DNA from: an uncultured Bryobacteraceae bacterium
GTDB lineage: Bacteria > Acidobacteriota > Terriglobia > Bryobacterales > Bryobacteraceae
Assembly: GCA_955652915.1 (NCBI GenBank)
Contig: CATPCJ010000176.1
Coordinates: 1 to 54,950 of the forward strand
Direction: 5' to 3'
Length of the DNA stretch: 54,950 nt
Shown: positions 1-9,714 of the stretch, piece by piece
How positions within the stretch are numbered: the stretch's first letter is position 1
How the letters are laid out: each line of letters opens with the position of its first letter
The notes under the pieces: generated by a model
Database searches by the model: none
Told to the model about the DNA's origin: nothing
What the model saw: only the letters and a program-made list of their open reading frames with translations
Position numbers and translations under genes: made by a program

Positions 1-2
1 GC

Positions 3-695
3 TGCACCTTCAATCCCACCCCGGAGGACGTAACGGGAATTGAGCAGGCAGTTATACCACCACCACCTCCTCCTCTGGGCAATCCGAATGAGATTACCTC
101 TTTCATCACCCGATTAGCGATTTTCATGCGGCTGAACGCTCCGCCTACAGCACATCCGGAGGGTTACTCCACCGCGACGGAAACGATCACGCAGGCGCAG
201 ATCGCCGCTGGCCGGGCCATTTTCGACATTCCATCCTCCTTGGTCCCGGCCACCGCGGTTCTGACGTCGACTGATGCGACGGACCTGACCATCGTCCCCG
301 ACTCTCCCGGTACGAGCACGGGCATCGGATGCGCCCTGTGCCACAGGCCATCCCTCAGAACAACCCAATCGCCGTTCGTGGCTTTGAACAACGTAGCATT
401 TGCGCCGTTCTCCGATTTCGCTTTACACCATATGGGGACTGGATTGGCGGATGGTGTCTCGCAAGGCTCGGCCACGGGCGATGAGTTCCGCACCGCGCCG
501 TTGTGGGGCCTCGGTCAACGCATATTCTTCCTGCATGACGGCCGTGTCGGCCCCGGGCAGACGTTGCAGTTTCTGCAGGATGCCATCACCGCGCACAAGA
601 GTTCCGGCTCCGAAGCCAACGCGGTGATTGATCGCTTCAACGCTCTTTCATCGACTGACAAGAACAATCTGCTAGCCTTTCTGCGCTCCCTCTAG
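3..695 (+). CDS. Di-haem oxidoreductase (DUF1111-like), C-terminal part
   Basis: The reading frame is open from the first bases of the window, so the 5' end is missing; about 230 residues remain. A c-type haem attachment motif, CALCH, is visible, preceded by GIG. The stretch after it (TAPLWGLGQRIFFLHDGR, then a helix ending in a serine/leucine-rich FLRSL) is the usual C-terminal pattern of the DUF1111 di-haem oxidoreductases, relatives of bacterial di-haem cytochrome c peroxidases. Members are exported and act in the periplasm. A proline run (six P) sits near the visible N-terminal end and is probably a linker. The first haem site and the signal peptide would lie upstream of the window. The family call rests on the motif and the C-terminal pattern; the substrate is unknown. 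Confidence 0.75.
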   Translation, partial: CTFNPTPEDVTGIEQAVIPPPPPPLGNPNEITSFITRLAIFMRLNAPPTAHPEGYSTATETITQAQIAAGRAIFDIPSSLVPATAVLTSTDATDLTIVPDSPGTSTGIGCALCHRPSLRTTQSPFVALNNVAFAPFSDFALHHMGTGLADGVSQGSATGDEFRTAPLWGLGQRIFFLHDGRVGPGQTLQFLQDAITAHKSSGSEANAVIDRFNALSSTDKNNLLAFLRSL

Positions 696-1128
696 TTCGT
701 CGTGGGGAGACTGATGGCCGAGCGTAGTGGGTCTATTAAATGGACCCACTACCGCCCCGGCATGGTGGTTTTTGGTTAGTCATGCTGGTGGTTCAATCCA
801 TTGTGTTTTTGGTCCTCCACCAACGTCAGACAAGGCAGCCGCGATGACAGCGCTCGTTTCTATTTTTTTCTTGCAGGGGTCGCGTATTGGCTGGACAAGC
901 AACGCGTTCCGCGATCTTCAATAAGGATCACCGCATAAAAGGCCGCTCGAGGTATCCCCTTGACTCAGCCGGATCTCTCCAGCCAAATCGTGTAGGGTGG
1001 GCGCCCGCGCGGTCCAGGAGGACCGCCCCACGAGAAGGAGTCAGGGTGAATGGCTGAGTCAAGGGGGATATCCACTAGCTGTTCTTTAGCAAGCTCTCAA
1101 GTCGATACGCGTCTATGGGCTCTGAAGT
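696..1128. other. Intergenic region with no convincing gene
   Basis: This 433-base stretch separates the oxidoreductase from the convergent RidA-like gene. A 65-codon open frame at 727-924 has no recognisable domain and no good ribosome-binding site, and I do not call it. The right-hand half is occupied by the nested palindrome listed separately at 951-1073. Confidence 0.6.
951..1073. repeat. Nested palindromic element, about 120 bp
   Basis: The outer arms (951-970 and 1052-1073) are inverted copies around the shared core CCTTGACTCAGCC / GGCTGAGTCAAGG, with one or two extra bases in the right arm. Inside lies a second hairpin, GCGGTCC...GGACCGC at about 1008-1025, flanked by GTGGGC-like and GCCCCAC-like arms. 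The structure resembles a small non-autonomous mobile element or an extended REP-type element. It carries no gene. Confidence 0.6.
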
Positions 1129-1584
1129 CTAACGCGACTTCCGCGCCGTCATCGTGATCTCGATTCGGGCGCCGGCGGCAGCGAGCTTGGTGACACCCAC
1201 CGTTGTGCGGGATGGACGGGGATCCTTGAAGACGGACGAGTACACCGCATTCATTCGCGGAAACAAGCTGATGTCCGTAAGATAAACCTGCACCGCCACG
1301 ACGTCGTCGTAGGACATGCCGGCGGCTTTCAGAATGATTGCGCTATTTTCGAGGCACTTCTTGATCTCGGCCTCGAAGTCTTCTGGAACGGCCCCGGTTT
1401 TGAGATCGCGGCCAATCTGACCCGAGATGTACAAAGTCCCGTCGATCAGAATTCCGGGACTGAACGGCAGACTCGGTACCCCTGGCTGCGCAAATTCCGG
1501 AGGTGCAATGGCCTTCTTTTCCGCCCAGGAAGAAGCCGGGCACAAAACAATCAGCGCTGCTAAAAGAAAATTGGTTTTTCGCAT
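1129..1584 (-). CDS. Exported RidA/YjgF-family protein
   Basis: 151 residues. RidA-family proteins deaminate reactive enamine/imine intermediates, and some members have other or unknown roles. The start at 1584 gives a signal peptide (MRKTNFLLAALIVLCPASSWA) followed by the RidA fold from about residue 32. The family pattern is clear: the SGQIGRD segment, the FENSAIILKAAG-type helix, VAVQVYLTD, and the C-terminal PSRTTVGVTKLAAAGARIEI, which carries the arginine and glutamate that bind the substrate carboxylate in active members. The signal peptide predicts a periplasmic protein, which differs from the cytosolic Escherichia coli RidA. It is divergent from the amidase gene, with 31 bases between the two start codons. 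Confidence 0.88.
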   Translation of the reverse strand: MRKTNFLLAALIVLCPASSWAEKKAIAPPEFAQPGVPSLPFSPGILIDGTLYISGQIGRDLKTGAVPEDFEAEIKKCLENSAIILKAAGMSYDDVVAVQVYLTDISLFPRMNAVYSSVFKDPRPSRTTVGVTKLAAAGARIEITMTARKSR

Positions 1585-1615
1585 TACGTCCCACTCTAGC
1601 GGTCCGGGCCTGTCA

Positions 1616-3475
1616 ATGCAAGGGCAGCGAATCTTCTATAATTGGGAACGTTTGCGGCACCGTCTTACTATCGCGTTCATTGCCAGCGCGCTCTGCTTCG
1701 CATGGGCGGACGAGCGGCCCCACGGTGAAATAGTTCGTGGGACACGCGCTCAAAGTTCGTTCGCGTTCCGGGCCGTGGGTGTTTATTGGCGCAATCCGTC
1801 GACGACAACCGTCCGGGCGCGGGCATCGGCCGACGGCCGGAAATGGACACCCTGGATCGATTCGCATGGAGAACGAATCGAAGGCGATCGGATGGGCTCC
1901 GGGCTTATTTATTTTGATAAAGGCCGCGGGTCCGGCGAGGGCTTCAGATTTATCGAAGTGGACGGTGTGGCCGATCCCGAAGTTCTCATGATCGACCCCG
2001 GTCCGGGGCCCACGCCGCAGTCCGGCCGGGCCGCGGATATTTCCGCTCCTCCAATCATCACCCGCGAGCAGTGGGGCTGCACACCGCAAACCTGTCCCGC
2101 GAAAGATCCACCTTTATACACTACGGTGACGCACCTCATTGTCCACCACACCGACAATCTCAACACCGCTACAGACTGGGCGGCGATTGTTCGCGCCATT
2201 TGGGTGCTGCACGTTCAAGGCAACGGTTGGAACGATATTGGTTATAACTACCTGGTGGACCCGAATGGTCTGCTGTATGAGGGCCGCGCGGGCGGCGACG
2301 GCGTTCTCGGCGCGCATTTCTCCGGCGTGAACTCGGGAACCATGGGTGTAGCGCTCCTGGGAACTTACATCAATGTGCCTCCGCCCGCGCCGATGCTCGA
2401 GACTCTGGAAAACATGCTCGCCTGGCAAGCGAACAAGTGGAAGCTCGATCCCGGCGGCGAAAGTCTTCACATGGCCAGCGGCTTGATGCTCAACGTCGTC
2501 GGCGGGCATCGCGATGCAGGCATCTCACCCAAGGCCAGTGGCACGACCGAGTGTCCCGGCAACACGGCGTATTCCCTTCTGCCGCGTATCCGCACGGACG
2601 TACTAACAAAGGTGGCCGGTTGCGTTGTGAGTGTTGGCGAGCGAAATCGATGTGTGCGGTCCGAGGGCGGCTCTCTGGCGTTTTCCCTTGGCACTTGCGC
2701 GCCGCCCTTGAGCATGACGTCAGCGGCGGATTGGGTCGTGCTGAGTGACGCGGCTGTGAACGTGATTCCCAACCCAGGTTCGCGCCGCTCCACCACTGTC
2801 AACTTCGGTGGCACGAACATCTCCATCACCCAGGCCGGCAAAGACGAAGCTGCGCTCCCTTGCGTAGGAATGCGGGGCGTCGTGAACGGGGCGAACTTCG
2901 ATCCGCGGCCAGTGGTGGCAGGATCTCAAGTCTCCATATTCGGCTCCGACTTCGGCGATTCGCCAAAGGTCGACGTTAACGGCAAGGCCGTGGCTATTGA
3001 GTACGGCGGACCCACGCAGATCAATGTGAGTCTTCCGTCAAGCGTGAACATCGGCACCAATCATTTGACTGTCACGACGAACGGAACCGCCGGACCTGAG
3101 ATGAACTTCTGGGTCACGGAGGCGATGCCGGCAATTTTCGCCAGCGCCGACGGGCGCGCGATTGCAGTCAACGTCGATGAGAACACTCTGAATGGCGCCG
3201 ATGCCCCCGTCAAAGCGGGCCGGCCGCTGACGTTGTATTTGACGGGTGTCGGAGCGGTCGGCAATACCGGGCTTCATGACGCCGCGTATCCATGGACGGC
3301 CACTGTTGGCGGAAAGCCGGCGGGCAAGCTTTTTCTAGGTCTCGCACCGCTATTCGCGGGAGTTTATCAGGCCAACATCGCGATCCCGGCCGATCTTTCA
3401 AGCGGCGACTTTTTGCTGGCCTTCACAGTGAACGGCGTTACGAGTCGTGAGGCGATAGTCTCCGTCGGCAACTAA
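1616..3475 (+). CDS. PGRP-type N-acetylmuramoyl-L-alanine amidase with Solibacter C-terminal domain
   Basis: 619 residues from the ATG at 1616. A TTG at 1652 would give a cleaner signal peptide (MRHRLTIAFIASALCFAWA), and TATAAT at 1637-1642 could be a -10 box for that shorter form. The PGRP/Amidase_2 domain spans about residues 140-330. The zinc-site residues of the T7-lysozyme-like fold are present: HHTD at 177-180, GGHRDA around His298, Cys313 in TECPG, and a lysine before it. It should therefore cleave the lactyl-amide bond of peptidoglycan. After a variable middle region, residues from about 420 to the end match the Solibacter C-terminal domain (TIGR03437), a secreted beta-rich module with an NGANF...VAGSQVSIFGSDFG start. 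The role of that domain is unknown. The gene is divergent from the RidA-like gene. Confidence 0.87.
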   Translation: MQGQRIFYNWERLRHRLTIAFIASALCFAWADERPHGEIVRGTRAQSSFAFRAVGVYWRNPSTTTVRARASADGRKWTPWIDSHGERIEGDRMGSGLIYFDKGRGSGEGFRFIEVDGVADPEVLMIDPGPGPTPQSGRAADISAPPIITREQWGCTPQTCPAKDPPLYTTVTHLIVHHTDNLNTATDWAAIVRAIWVLHVQGNGWNDIGYNYLVDPNGLLYEGRAGGDGVLGAHFSGVNSGTMGVALLGTYINVPPPAPMLETLENMLAWQANKWKLDPGGESLHMASGLMLNVVGGHRDAGISPKASGTTECPGNTAYSLLPRIRTDVLTKVAGCVVSVGERNRCVRSEGGSLAFSLGTCAPPLSMTSAADWVVLSDAAVNVIPNPGSRRSTTVNFGGTNISITQAGKDEAALPCVGMRGVVNGANFDPRPVVAGSQVSIFGSDFGDSPKVDVNGKAVAIEYGGPTQINVSLPSSVNIGTNHLTVTTNGTAGPEMNFWVTEAMPAIFASADGRAIAVNVDENTLNGADAPVKAGRPLTLYLTGVGAVGNTGLHDAAYPWTATVGGKPAGKLFLGLAPLFAGVYQANIAIPADLSSGDFLLAFTVNGVTSREAIVSVGN

Positions 3476-3563
3476 CGTCAACGCCGGCTTCAGACGGCCG
3501 TTTCGACGACTGCCGTGCGTGAGCAAACTATCGCAGGCGCTTTCGATTTGGTAATCTCCCTCT

Positions 3564-6500
3564 ATGCGCATTGCTTCTTTCGGATTTGCCCTTTGCCTGT
3601 TGTGTGGTCAATTGTCCGGTCAAGGTACTTCTTCACGCGTGGTCGGAACCGTGGTGGATTCCTCCGGCGCTATCGTACCGGACGCACCCGTTACTTTGCT
3701 AAACGAAGGGACCAAGGCCACCTTCACCACCAAGACCACATCCGCTGGGTCTTATGTATTCGACGCCGTCCAGGTGGGAACCTACACGGTCGAGGTTACC
3801 GCGCAGGGCTTTAAGAAGTTCGTTGGCCGTGGGAATGCCGTCTCTATCGGCCAGCCCACCACGGTGAATATCAGCCTGACCGTGGGCGCTGTTTCGGAAT
3901 CGGTGGAAGTTTCCGGAGTGGCGGAGGTAGTCACAACGGACTCCTCAGGCAATTTCGGCAACCTGTTCACGGAGAAGAGCGTGCAGGAGCTGCCGATCGT
4001 AGGCACTCGCGGGCGCAATCCAATCGACTTGATCAATATTCAGCCGGGCGTTCAAGTGGGAGCGAACACCGGCGGCGGAGTACACGTCAGCGGCGCTCGG
4101 GATCGCGCGGTGAACATCACGCTCGACGGCATCGATTCCAACGAGACCAGCGCCAGTGGATCGAACTTCTCACCGACACGATTCAACCCCGACATGCTTT
4201 CGGAGCTGCACATCATCACTGGCAACGCCACCGCCGAATTCGGGCGCAACAGCGGCGCCGAAGTTGCAGCCATCACCCGCTCCGGCAGCAACGAAATTCA
4301 CGGCGCAGGATTCTGGTTCTATCGCACACCGCGGCTGAATGCGAGCGAGTACAACTCCAATCTGCTGGGGCTGGGCAAGAGCCAGTTCGTGCAGAACATC
4401 TATGGCGGCAGCATCGGCGGACCCATCGTCAAGAACAAGCTATTCGTTTTCGCCAACGTCCAAGCCCTGGCTGCCCTGAATTCGGGGACCGCGACGAGAA
4501 CGGTTTTTACCGCGCAGGCCAGGCAAGGGATGCTGAGATACGTGATGGGCGGCAGAAACCGTCCGGCGGGCGGCAGCGGCGCTTCCGTGGACGCCTCCGG
4601 CAACGTCTTGCCAGGCGTCAGCGTGGGAGCATACGATGTTGTCGCCAACGATCCACAACATCTCGGACTGGACAAGACATTGGCGGCCTTGAACGCCGCC
4701 GCGCCGTTGCCGAATCGTTTCGACTTGGGTGACGGGCTGAATACGGCGGGCTTTGTGTTCGCCGCCGGCCAGAAGGAGCGCCAGCACGATGAAACGTTCA
4801 AGACGGATTACATCCTAAACAGCAAGAACACAATTTACTTTCGCGGGAGTTGGGGCAGCCAGGACACCAACTGCGACACGGCCAACGGGGGATTGCCCAT
4901 CTTCCCCGGCTTGCCTTGTCTGGTAAACACCGTCCGCGAACCGCGCAGCTTCGCGGCGAATTGGCGCTGGACTCCGACGGCCCGGTTGACGAACGAATTC
5001 GTATTCGGGCAGAACAAGTTTACCTTCAACTTCGTGCAACCGGCCGATATCACAAAGCTCAGTCTGAACAATGGCCCGGTAACCGTCAACGCTGTTTACG
5101 ATTATGCCAACGCCCGGACGCTGAACACGTATCAGGTGGTGGACAATCTCACCTATGTGCGAGGCGCGCACCAGTTCAAGTTCGGAATCAACTTCCGCCT
5201 GCAGCATCACACCGACATCCGCGGCTCCATCGGCGGCCAGGACTCCACCACCAACGTTGACTTCGATCCCACGGTCAACACCGTTGATCCGGGCACCTTC
5301 AATTTTCCCAAGGATCTCAACACCGCCTTTGACCAGCCCAATTTTCAGGCCAACGTCAACTTCCTGCTCGGCCGCGTAGGAACCGTTACCCGCGGCTTCA
5401 TTGCGCAAGGGGACAAGTTTGTTCCGGGAATTCTGAACATTGAATCCATCTTTCCGGAGTACGACTTCTACGCCCAGGACACCTGGAAAATCGCGCGCAA
5501 CTTTACTGTTGATCTAGGACTGCGCTGGGAGATCAAGCTGAGCCCCAGCGATCCGCAGAATCGAACGGTTCATCCCGACCAGCCCGTGGCTGTGGGGGCC
5601 GCGCCTAGTGACAACCTGAAGTTCGTGACGGGCCCGCTGTACCGCGGCGATTTCCGCGCACTGGGACCGTCCATAGGATTCGCGTGGGATCCGTTCAAGC
5701 GTGGCCGCACCTCGATCCGTGGAAATTATCGGATCGCCTACGATCGCATGAACACCTTCACTCTTTCGTCGGCCATCTATTCCAATCTGCCGGGCGATAC
5801 ATTAGGCGTGTCCAATCAGGACTACGGTCAAGCCGGTGGACGCCTGGCCGGCCTGCAGCCGCTTGCGCCGCCCAACATAAAGCCCAGCGATCTGCGCTCG
5901 CCCGCGGCCTTCTCCAGCAACAACGTCACCGTGGTGGATCCCAATTTCAAGTCGCCCACTACGCACGAATGGGGCCTGGCGGTGCAGCAACAGATCGGGC
6001 AAAACACCGTTATTGAAGCGGACTACATTGGGCGCCGCGCTTATCATCTGATGGGCGCTTATAACATCAATCAGGCACAGATTTTCAGTAATGGCTTCCT
6101 CCAGGCTTTTGAGACTGTGCAGGCGGGCGGTGAAAGCCCGCTGATGAACAAGCTGCTGGCAGCAGACAGCCGATTGAGAACGGGTGAGACAGGATCGCAA
6201 CTCGTCCGGCGGCTGTTCGCTTCCAATCTCAGCTTAAATTCGGTGGGAGCTCTGGCGAATTCCATCGCCATAAGATTGCAACCAACGCCTTCCGGTCCGC
6301 AGTCGGTCACGGCGCTCTCGGGAGCGGGCCTGTTCCCGATCATTCCCTACCCGCAATTCGGTGGCGGCTTGTTCGTGATCGACTCCAACGACTTCTCCAC
6401 CTATCATGCAGCGGCCGTGCAACTGCACCATCGCTATCACAACGGCCTGGATGGGCAAGTCAGCTATACGTTCGCCAAGTCCCTGGATACCCGGTCCTTC

Positions 6501-7169
6501 GATCCGGTATTCACGCGTGTCGGCACCGGCTCGACTCAATCGGCATCGTCGACACCCATCGACATCTACAATCGTCGATTGAATTATGCTACTTCCGACT
6601 TCGATCGAACCCATGTTGTGCAGTCCTACTGGGTGTACGATCTGCCCTTCGGTAGAGGCAAGCGATTTGGCGGCAATCGCGGGCAATTATTCGACAAGCT
6701 TGCGGGCGGGTGGGAAGTTTCCGGGCTGTTGACCGTGGAATCGGGCCGGCCGTTTACGGTTTATTCGGGTTCGAACACGGTGTCGAATGTCCGGCAGACA
6801 CCCGCGAATTGCTCCAACTGTAATCACTTGGGCCAGGTTTTCGACGATCCGGCGTCGAGCTTGAAGTTCTACTTCGATGCGAGCCAGCGAGCGGTGTTTT
6901 CAACACCGGGTCCTGGAGATTTCGGCAACACGGGACGCAATTTTTTCCGCGCTCCGGGGTTATTCGGTCTCGACACGGCCTTTGCGAAGAACATCCATAT
7001 CACCGAACGATACCGGTTCCAGTTGCGGGCCGATATTTCGAATCTGGCGAATCACCCGTCCTTCGATTTTCCGACCGCGGTGGTTACGAGCACGATATTC
7101 GGACGGATCGCGGGGGCGACAACGAGCGTGTCCAGAAAGATTCAGCTCGGCGCAAAGTTTTATTTCTAG
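3564..7169 (+). CDS. Oar-like TonB-dependent receptor with carboxypeptidase-regulatory domain
   Basis: 1201 residues. A signal peptide (MRIASFGFALCLLCGQLSG) is followed by a carboxypeptidase-regulatory-like beta-sandwich at about residues 25-105 (VVGTVVDSSGAIVPDAPVTL...GTYTVEVTAQGFKKF). A plug domain with TLDGIDSNET and AEFGRNSGAEV follows, then a long outer-membrane barrel ending in KIQLGAKFYF; a terminal aromatic residue is expected for barrel assembly. This architecture is strongly expanded in acidobacteria and usually handles large or oligomeric ligands. No classical TonB box is obvious. The ligand cannot be predicted; the neighbours (an amidase and a permease) do not identify it. Confidence 0.92.
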   Translation: MRIASFGFALCLLCGQLSGQGTSSRVVGTVVDSSGAIVPDAPVTLLNEGTKATFTTKTTSAGSYVFDAVQVGTYTVEVTAQGFKKFVGRGNAVSIGQPTTVNISLTVGAVSESVEVSGVAEVVTTDSSGNFGNLFTEKSVQELPIVGTRGRNPIDLINIQPGVQVGANTGGGVHVSGARDRAVNITLDGIDSNETSASGSNFSPTRFNPDMLSELHIITGNATAEFGRNSGAEVAAITRSGSNEIHGAGFWFYRTPRLNASEYNSNLLGLGKSQFVQNIYGGSIGGPIVKNKLFVFANVQALAALNSGTATRTVFTAQARQGMLRYVMGGRNRPAGGSGASVDASGNVLPGVSVGAYDVVANDPQHLGLDKTLAALNAAAPLPNRFDLGDGLNTAGFVFAAGQKERQHDETFKTDYILNSKNTIYFRGSWGSQDTNCDTANGGLPIFPGLPCLVNTVREPRSFAANWRWTPTARLTNEFVFGQNKFTFNFVQPADITKLSLNNGPVTVNAVYDYANARTLNTYQVVDNLTYVRGAHQFKFGINFRLQHHTDIRGSIGGQDSTTNVDFDPTVNTVDPGTFNFPKDLNTAFDQPNFQANVNFLLGRVGTVTRGFIAQGDKFVPGILNIESIFPEYDFYAQDTWKIARNFTVDLGLRWEIKLSPSDPQNRTVHPDQPVAVGAAPSDNLKFVTGPLYRGDFRALGPSIGFAWDPFKRGRTSIRGNYRIAYDRMNTFTLSSAIYSNLPGDTLGVSNQDYGQAGGRLAGLQPLAPPNIKPSDLRSPAAFSSNNVTVVDPNFKSPTTHEWGLAVQQQIGQNTVIEADYIGRRAYHLMGAYNINQAQIFSNGFLQAFETVQAGGESPLMNKLLAADSRLRTGETGSQLVRRLFASNLSLNSVGALANSIAIRLQPTPSGPQSVTALSGAGLFPIIPYPQFGGGLFVIDSNDFSTYHAAAVQLHHRYHNGLDGQVSYTFAKSLDTRSFDPVFTRVGTGSTQSASSTPIDIYNRRLNYATSDFDRTHVVQSYWVYDLPFGRGKRFGGNRGQLFDKLAGGWEVSGLLTVESGRPFTVYSGSNTVSNVRQTPANCSNCNHLGQVFDDPASSLKFYFDASQRAVFSTPGPGDFGNTGRNFFRAPGLFGLDTAFAKNIHITERYRFQLRADISNLANHPSFDFPTAVVTSTIFGRIAGATTSVSRKIQLGAKFYF

Positions 7170-7186
7170 TTGAAAAAACCGCAACC

Positions 7187-7215
7187 CAACACAGGCAAGA
7201 ACGCTTGTGCCACAC
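7187..7215. repeat. Short dispersed palindrome, ACAGGCAAGAA type
   Basis: The core ACAGGCAAGAACGCTTGTGCCAC lies between the convergent receptor and permease genes. Closely similar cores occur at 29456-29525 (an inverted pair) and 50638-50667. Each is an imperfect hairpin of ACAGGC and GCCTGT with a short AAGAA-type loop. Its place between convergent stop codons would also suit transcription termination. Confidence 0.65.
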
Positions 7216-7223
7216 GTAACCCA

Positions 7224-9653
7224 CTATTCATAGCGGAGTGCTTCGATCGGGTCGATATTCATCGCCCGGCGCGCTGGCACATAAATCGCCAGCGCCGCAC
7301 TCGCCATTAAGGCCAGTGGTATCCCCACGAACGTCGTCGCGTCAGTCGCGGTAACACCGAAAATCAGGGATGCCATCAACTTTGCGAATCCATACGCTAG
7401 CGGAAGGCCTACCACGAGTCCCGCACCAATCGTCACCATTCCGCGGCGGAAAACCGTCGCCAGCACATTCTGCCGCGACGCTCCCAAGGCCATCCGGACG
7501 CCGATTTCGTGACCTTGTTCGGAAACCATGTAAGCCATCACGCCATACACGCCGATAGCCGCCAGCCCCATCGCGAGCACGCCGAAGATTCCCATCAAGA
7601 CGGCCATGTAGTTCAAGCCGATGGCCCGGTTATGAATCGATTTTTCCAGCGTCATCATGGCGCTGATCGGCTGTTCCGCGTCCACCGAGCGAATGGCCGC
7701 CGTGACCGCGGGCGCCAGGAGCAACGCATCGCCGCTGGCGCGAACGCCCACATCCATCCACAGCGCGGGCGCCTGTTGATACGGAACATAGATGGTCCGC
7801 CGCGGATCCCGGTCGTAGGGGCTGTGCATGATATCGCCGACGACTCCGGCGATCGTCAACCACGGACTTTTGGAATCCGGCCCGCCAATCTTGATGTGAC
7901 GGCCGATGGGCGATTCGCCCTTCCACCAGCGCTTGGCCATTCTTTCGCTGATGAACACCACCTTCGGAGCGTCCGCACCGTCGCGATCGTTCAGCAAACG
8001 GCCTGCCACGAGTGGAATGCGCAGCGTTTCGAAATAACCCGGGCTTACCGCTTGGTACATCCCGGCCGGTTGATTGCCCGCCTCCACAGGCTGGCCTTCG
8101 ATAGTAAAGATTCGACCGCTCGAATGATCGCTGTAGGGTAGTGCGGTGGCAACGATCGCGGAGCGCACACCCGGAAGCCTGCCGATCCGGTCCAGAATTT
8201 CGCGATAGAAGCCGGCCATCTGGTGCGGCTCGCGATATTTGTTTTCCGTCACCGCCAGCCGCATGGTCAACAGTGTTGACGGCTCCAGTCTCGCGCCGTA
8301 GTCCAGCAGGGTCCGGAAACCGCGAACCATCAGCCCGGCGCCAACCAGCAGCACCACGGCGAGCGCTATTTCAGCGCCCACCAGCACGTTGCGCAACCGA
8401 TGCCGCCCGCGTCCCGATGACGTTCCGCGTCCGCCTTCCTTCAACGCGCCGGTGAGGTTTGGGCGCGAGCATTGCCAGGCCGGCGTCAGCCCCGCCAGGA
8501 TGCCGCTCAAAATTGCGGCGGCCAACGTGAAGAGCAGCGCGCGGCTATCAAGTTGAATATCCTTCCAGCCCAGGATGTATCGTTCGATCTCCGGAGGCAT
8601 GCCCCCCTTCATCAGATCGACTCCCCATTTCGCCACTGCCAAGCCGAGTGCGCCACCCATGAGCGAGAGCAGAACGCTCTCCGTTAATAGCTGAGCGATG
8701 ATGCGCCCCCGTCCGGCGCCCAACGCAGTCCGCACCGCCACTTCGCGGAGCCGTCCGGTCGCGCGCGCGAATTGAAGATTGGCCACGTTCACACAGGCAA
8801 TGAGCAGCACGAAAAGCACCGAGCCCAACGTCATGATCAGGTATTGCCTGGTCATCGGATCCGTCAGGAACTTCATGGCCGGCCACATCATGAAGCGGCG
8901 GTCTTTGTTGGTTTGCGGATACGCCTTCGCCAGACGTGCCGCGGTGCTCTCCAATTCCGCCTCTGCTTGCTTGACGCTTCGGCCTGGTTTAAGCCGCCCG
9001 AAGGAGGCCAGCATCTGCGAGCTGCGCGAGCCGCGTTGCGCGGGCTTAAGGGCGGTAGGCGTCCAGATTTCCGTGGCTATCGGGAAATCAAAGTTGGCGG
9101 GCATGACTCCGGTGATTACGTAGTTCTCATCATCCAGCCGCAACGGCTTACCGACAATCGCGGGGTCCGCGCCAAAACGGCGCTTCCATGTTCTATTGCT
9201 CAGGATCACTTCGCGCTCCCGGCCAGGCTGGTCTTCTCCCGGCTCGAAGCCGCGGCCCAGCGCCGGCGGGACGCCCACCACCTGGAAGAAATTGGCGCTT
9301 ACCAGGCTCTGTATGACGCGCTCCGGCTCTCCGCCGGATCCAACAATGTTGGCCATCCCAGACTGCCAACTGGCCAAGCTCGCGAGTGCCGTATTGTCAT
9401 GGCCGATGTCGTCCAGGTCCGCGGGAGTGAGCGGGTTCCACTCGTTCGGCGAGTCGGAAACCCTTTCGAACACCATGACCAGCGTCTCCATGTGGGGCAA
9501 CGGAGCGGGCTTCCAAAGCAGCGAATCGCAAACGCTGAAGATCGCGGTGGTAGCGCCGATGCCGATACCCAGCGTGACGACGGCAGTCACCACAAAACCC
9601 GGCGATTTGCTCAACATGCGCGCGCCATAGCGGATATCGTTCCAGAAATTCAT
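7224..9653 (-). CDS. MacB/FtsX-type duplicated permease (ADOP family)
   Basis: 809 residues. There is an N-terminal transmembrane helix (VVTAVVTLGIGIGATTAIFSV) and a MacB-like periplasmic domain. A first FtsX domain at about residues 270-410 has FVLLIACVNVANLQFARATGR and the RTALGAGRGRIIAQLLTESVLL coupling segment. A second periplasmic region follows, then a second FtsX domain at about residues 690-800 (GHEIGVRMALGASRQNVLATVFRRG). It ends in PIEALRYE, as usual for these proteins. The duplicated permease without an adjacent ATPase gene defines the acidobacterial duplicated orphan permease group. Such proteins are thought to couple ATP hydrolysis to export or to signalling across the envelope; the ATPase partner and substrate are unknown. 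No ABC ATPase is encoded next to it. Confidence 0.93.
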   Translation of the reverse strand: MNFWNDIRYGARMLSKSPGFVVTAVVTLGIGIGATTAIFSVCDSLLWKPAPLPHMETLVMVFERVSDSPNEWNPLTPADLDDIGHDNTALASLASWQSGMANIVGSGGEPERVIQSLVSANFFQVVGVPPALGRGFEPGEDQPGREREVILSNRTWKRRFGADPAIVGKPLRLDDENYVITGVMPANFDFPIATEIWTPTALKPAQRGSRSSQMLASFGRLKPGRSVKQAEAELESTAARLAKAYPQTNKDRRFMMWPAMKFLTDPMTRQYLIMTLGSVLFVLLIACVNVANLQFARATGRLREVAVRTALGAGRGRIIAQLLTESVLLSLMGGALGLAVAKWGVDLMKGGMPPEIERYILGWKDIQLDSRALLFTLAAAILSGILAGLTPAWQCSRPNLTGALKEGGRGTSSGRGRHRLRNVLVGAEIALAVVLLVGAGLMVRGFRTLLDYGARLEPSTLLTMRLAVTENKYREPHQMAGFYREILDRIGRLPGVRSAIVATALPYSDHSSGRIFTIEGQPVEAGNQPAGMYQAVSPGYFETLRIPLVAGRLLNDRDGADAPKVVFISERMAKRWWKGESPIGRHIKIGGPDSKSPWLTIAGVVGDIMHSPYDRDPRRTIYVPYQQAPALWMDVGVRASGDALLLAPAVTAAIRSVDAEQPISAMMTLEKSIHNRAIGLNYMAVLMGIFGVLAMGLAAIGVYGVMAYMVSEQGHEIGVRMALGASRQNVLATVFRRGMVTIGAGLVVGLPLAYGFAKLMASLIFGVTATDATTFVGIPLALMASAALAIYVPARRAMNIDPIEALRYE

Positions 9654-9714
9654 GGGAGACCCTCGAAGGTACTACGTTGCGGTTCGGGCCGCGGTTCGAT
9701 AAATGACGGGCGTC

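Noticed and set aside
727..924. A 65-codon frame after the di-haem oxidoreductase.
   Set aside because: There is no ribosome-binding site, domain or coding-like composition.
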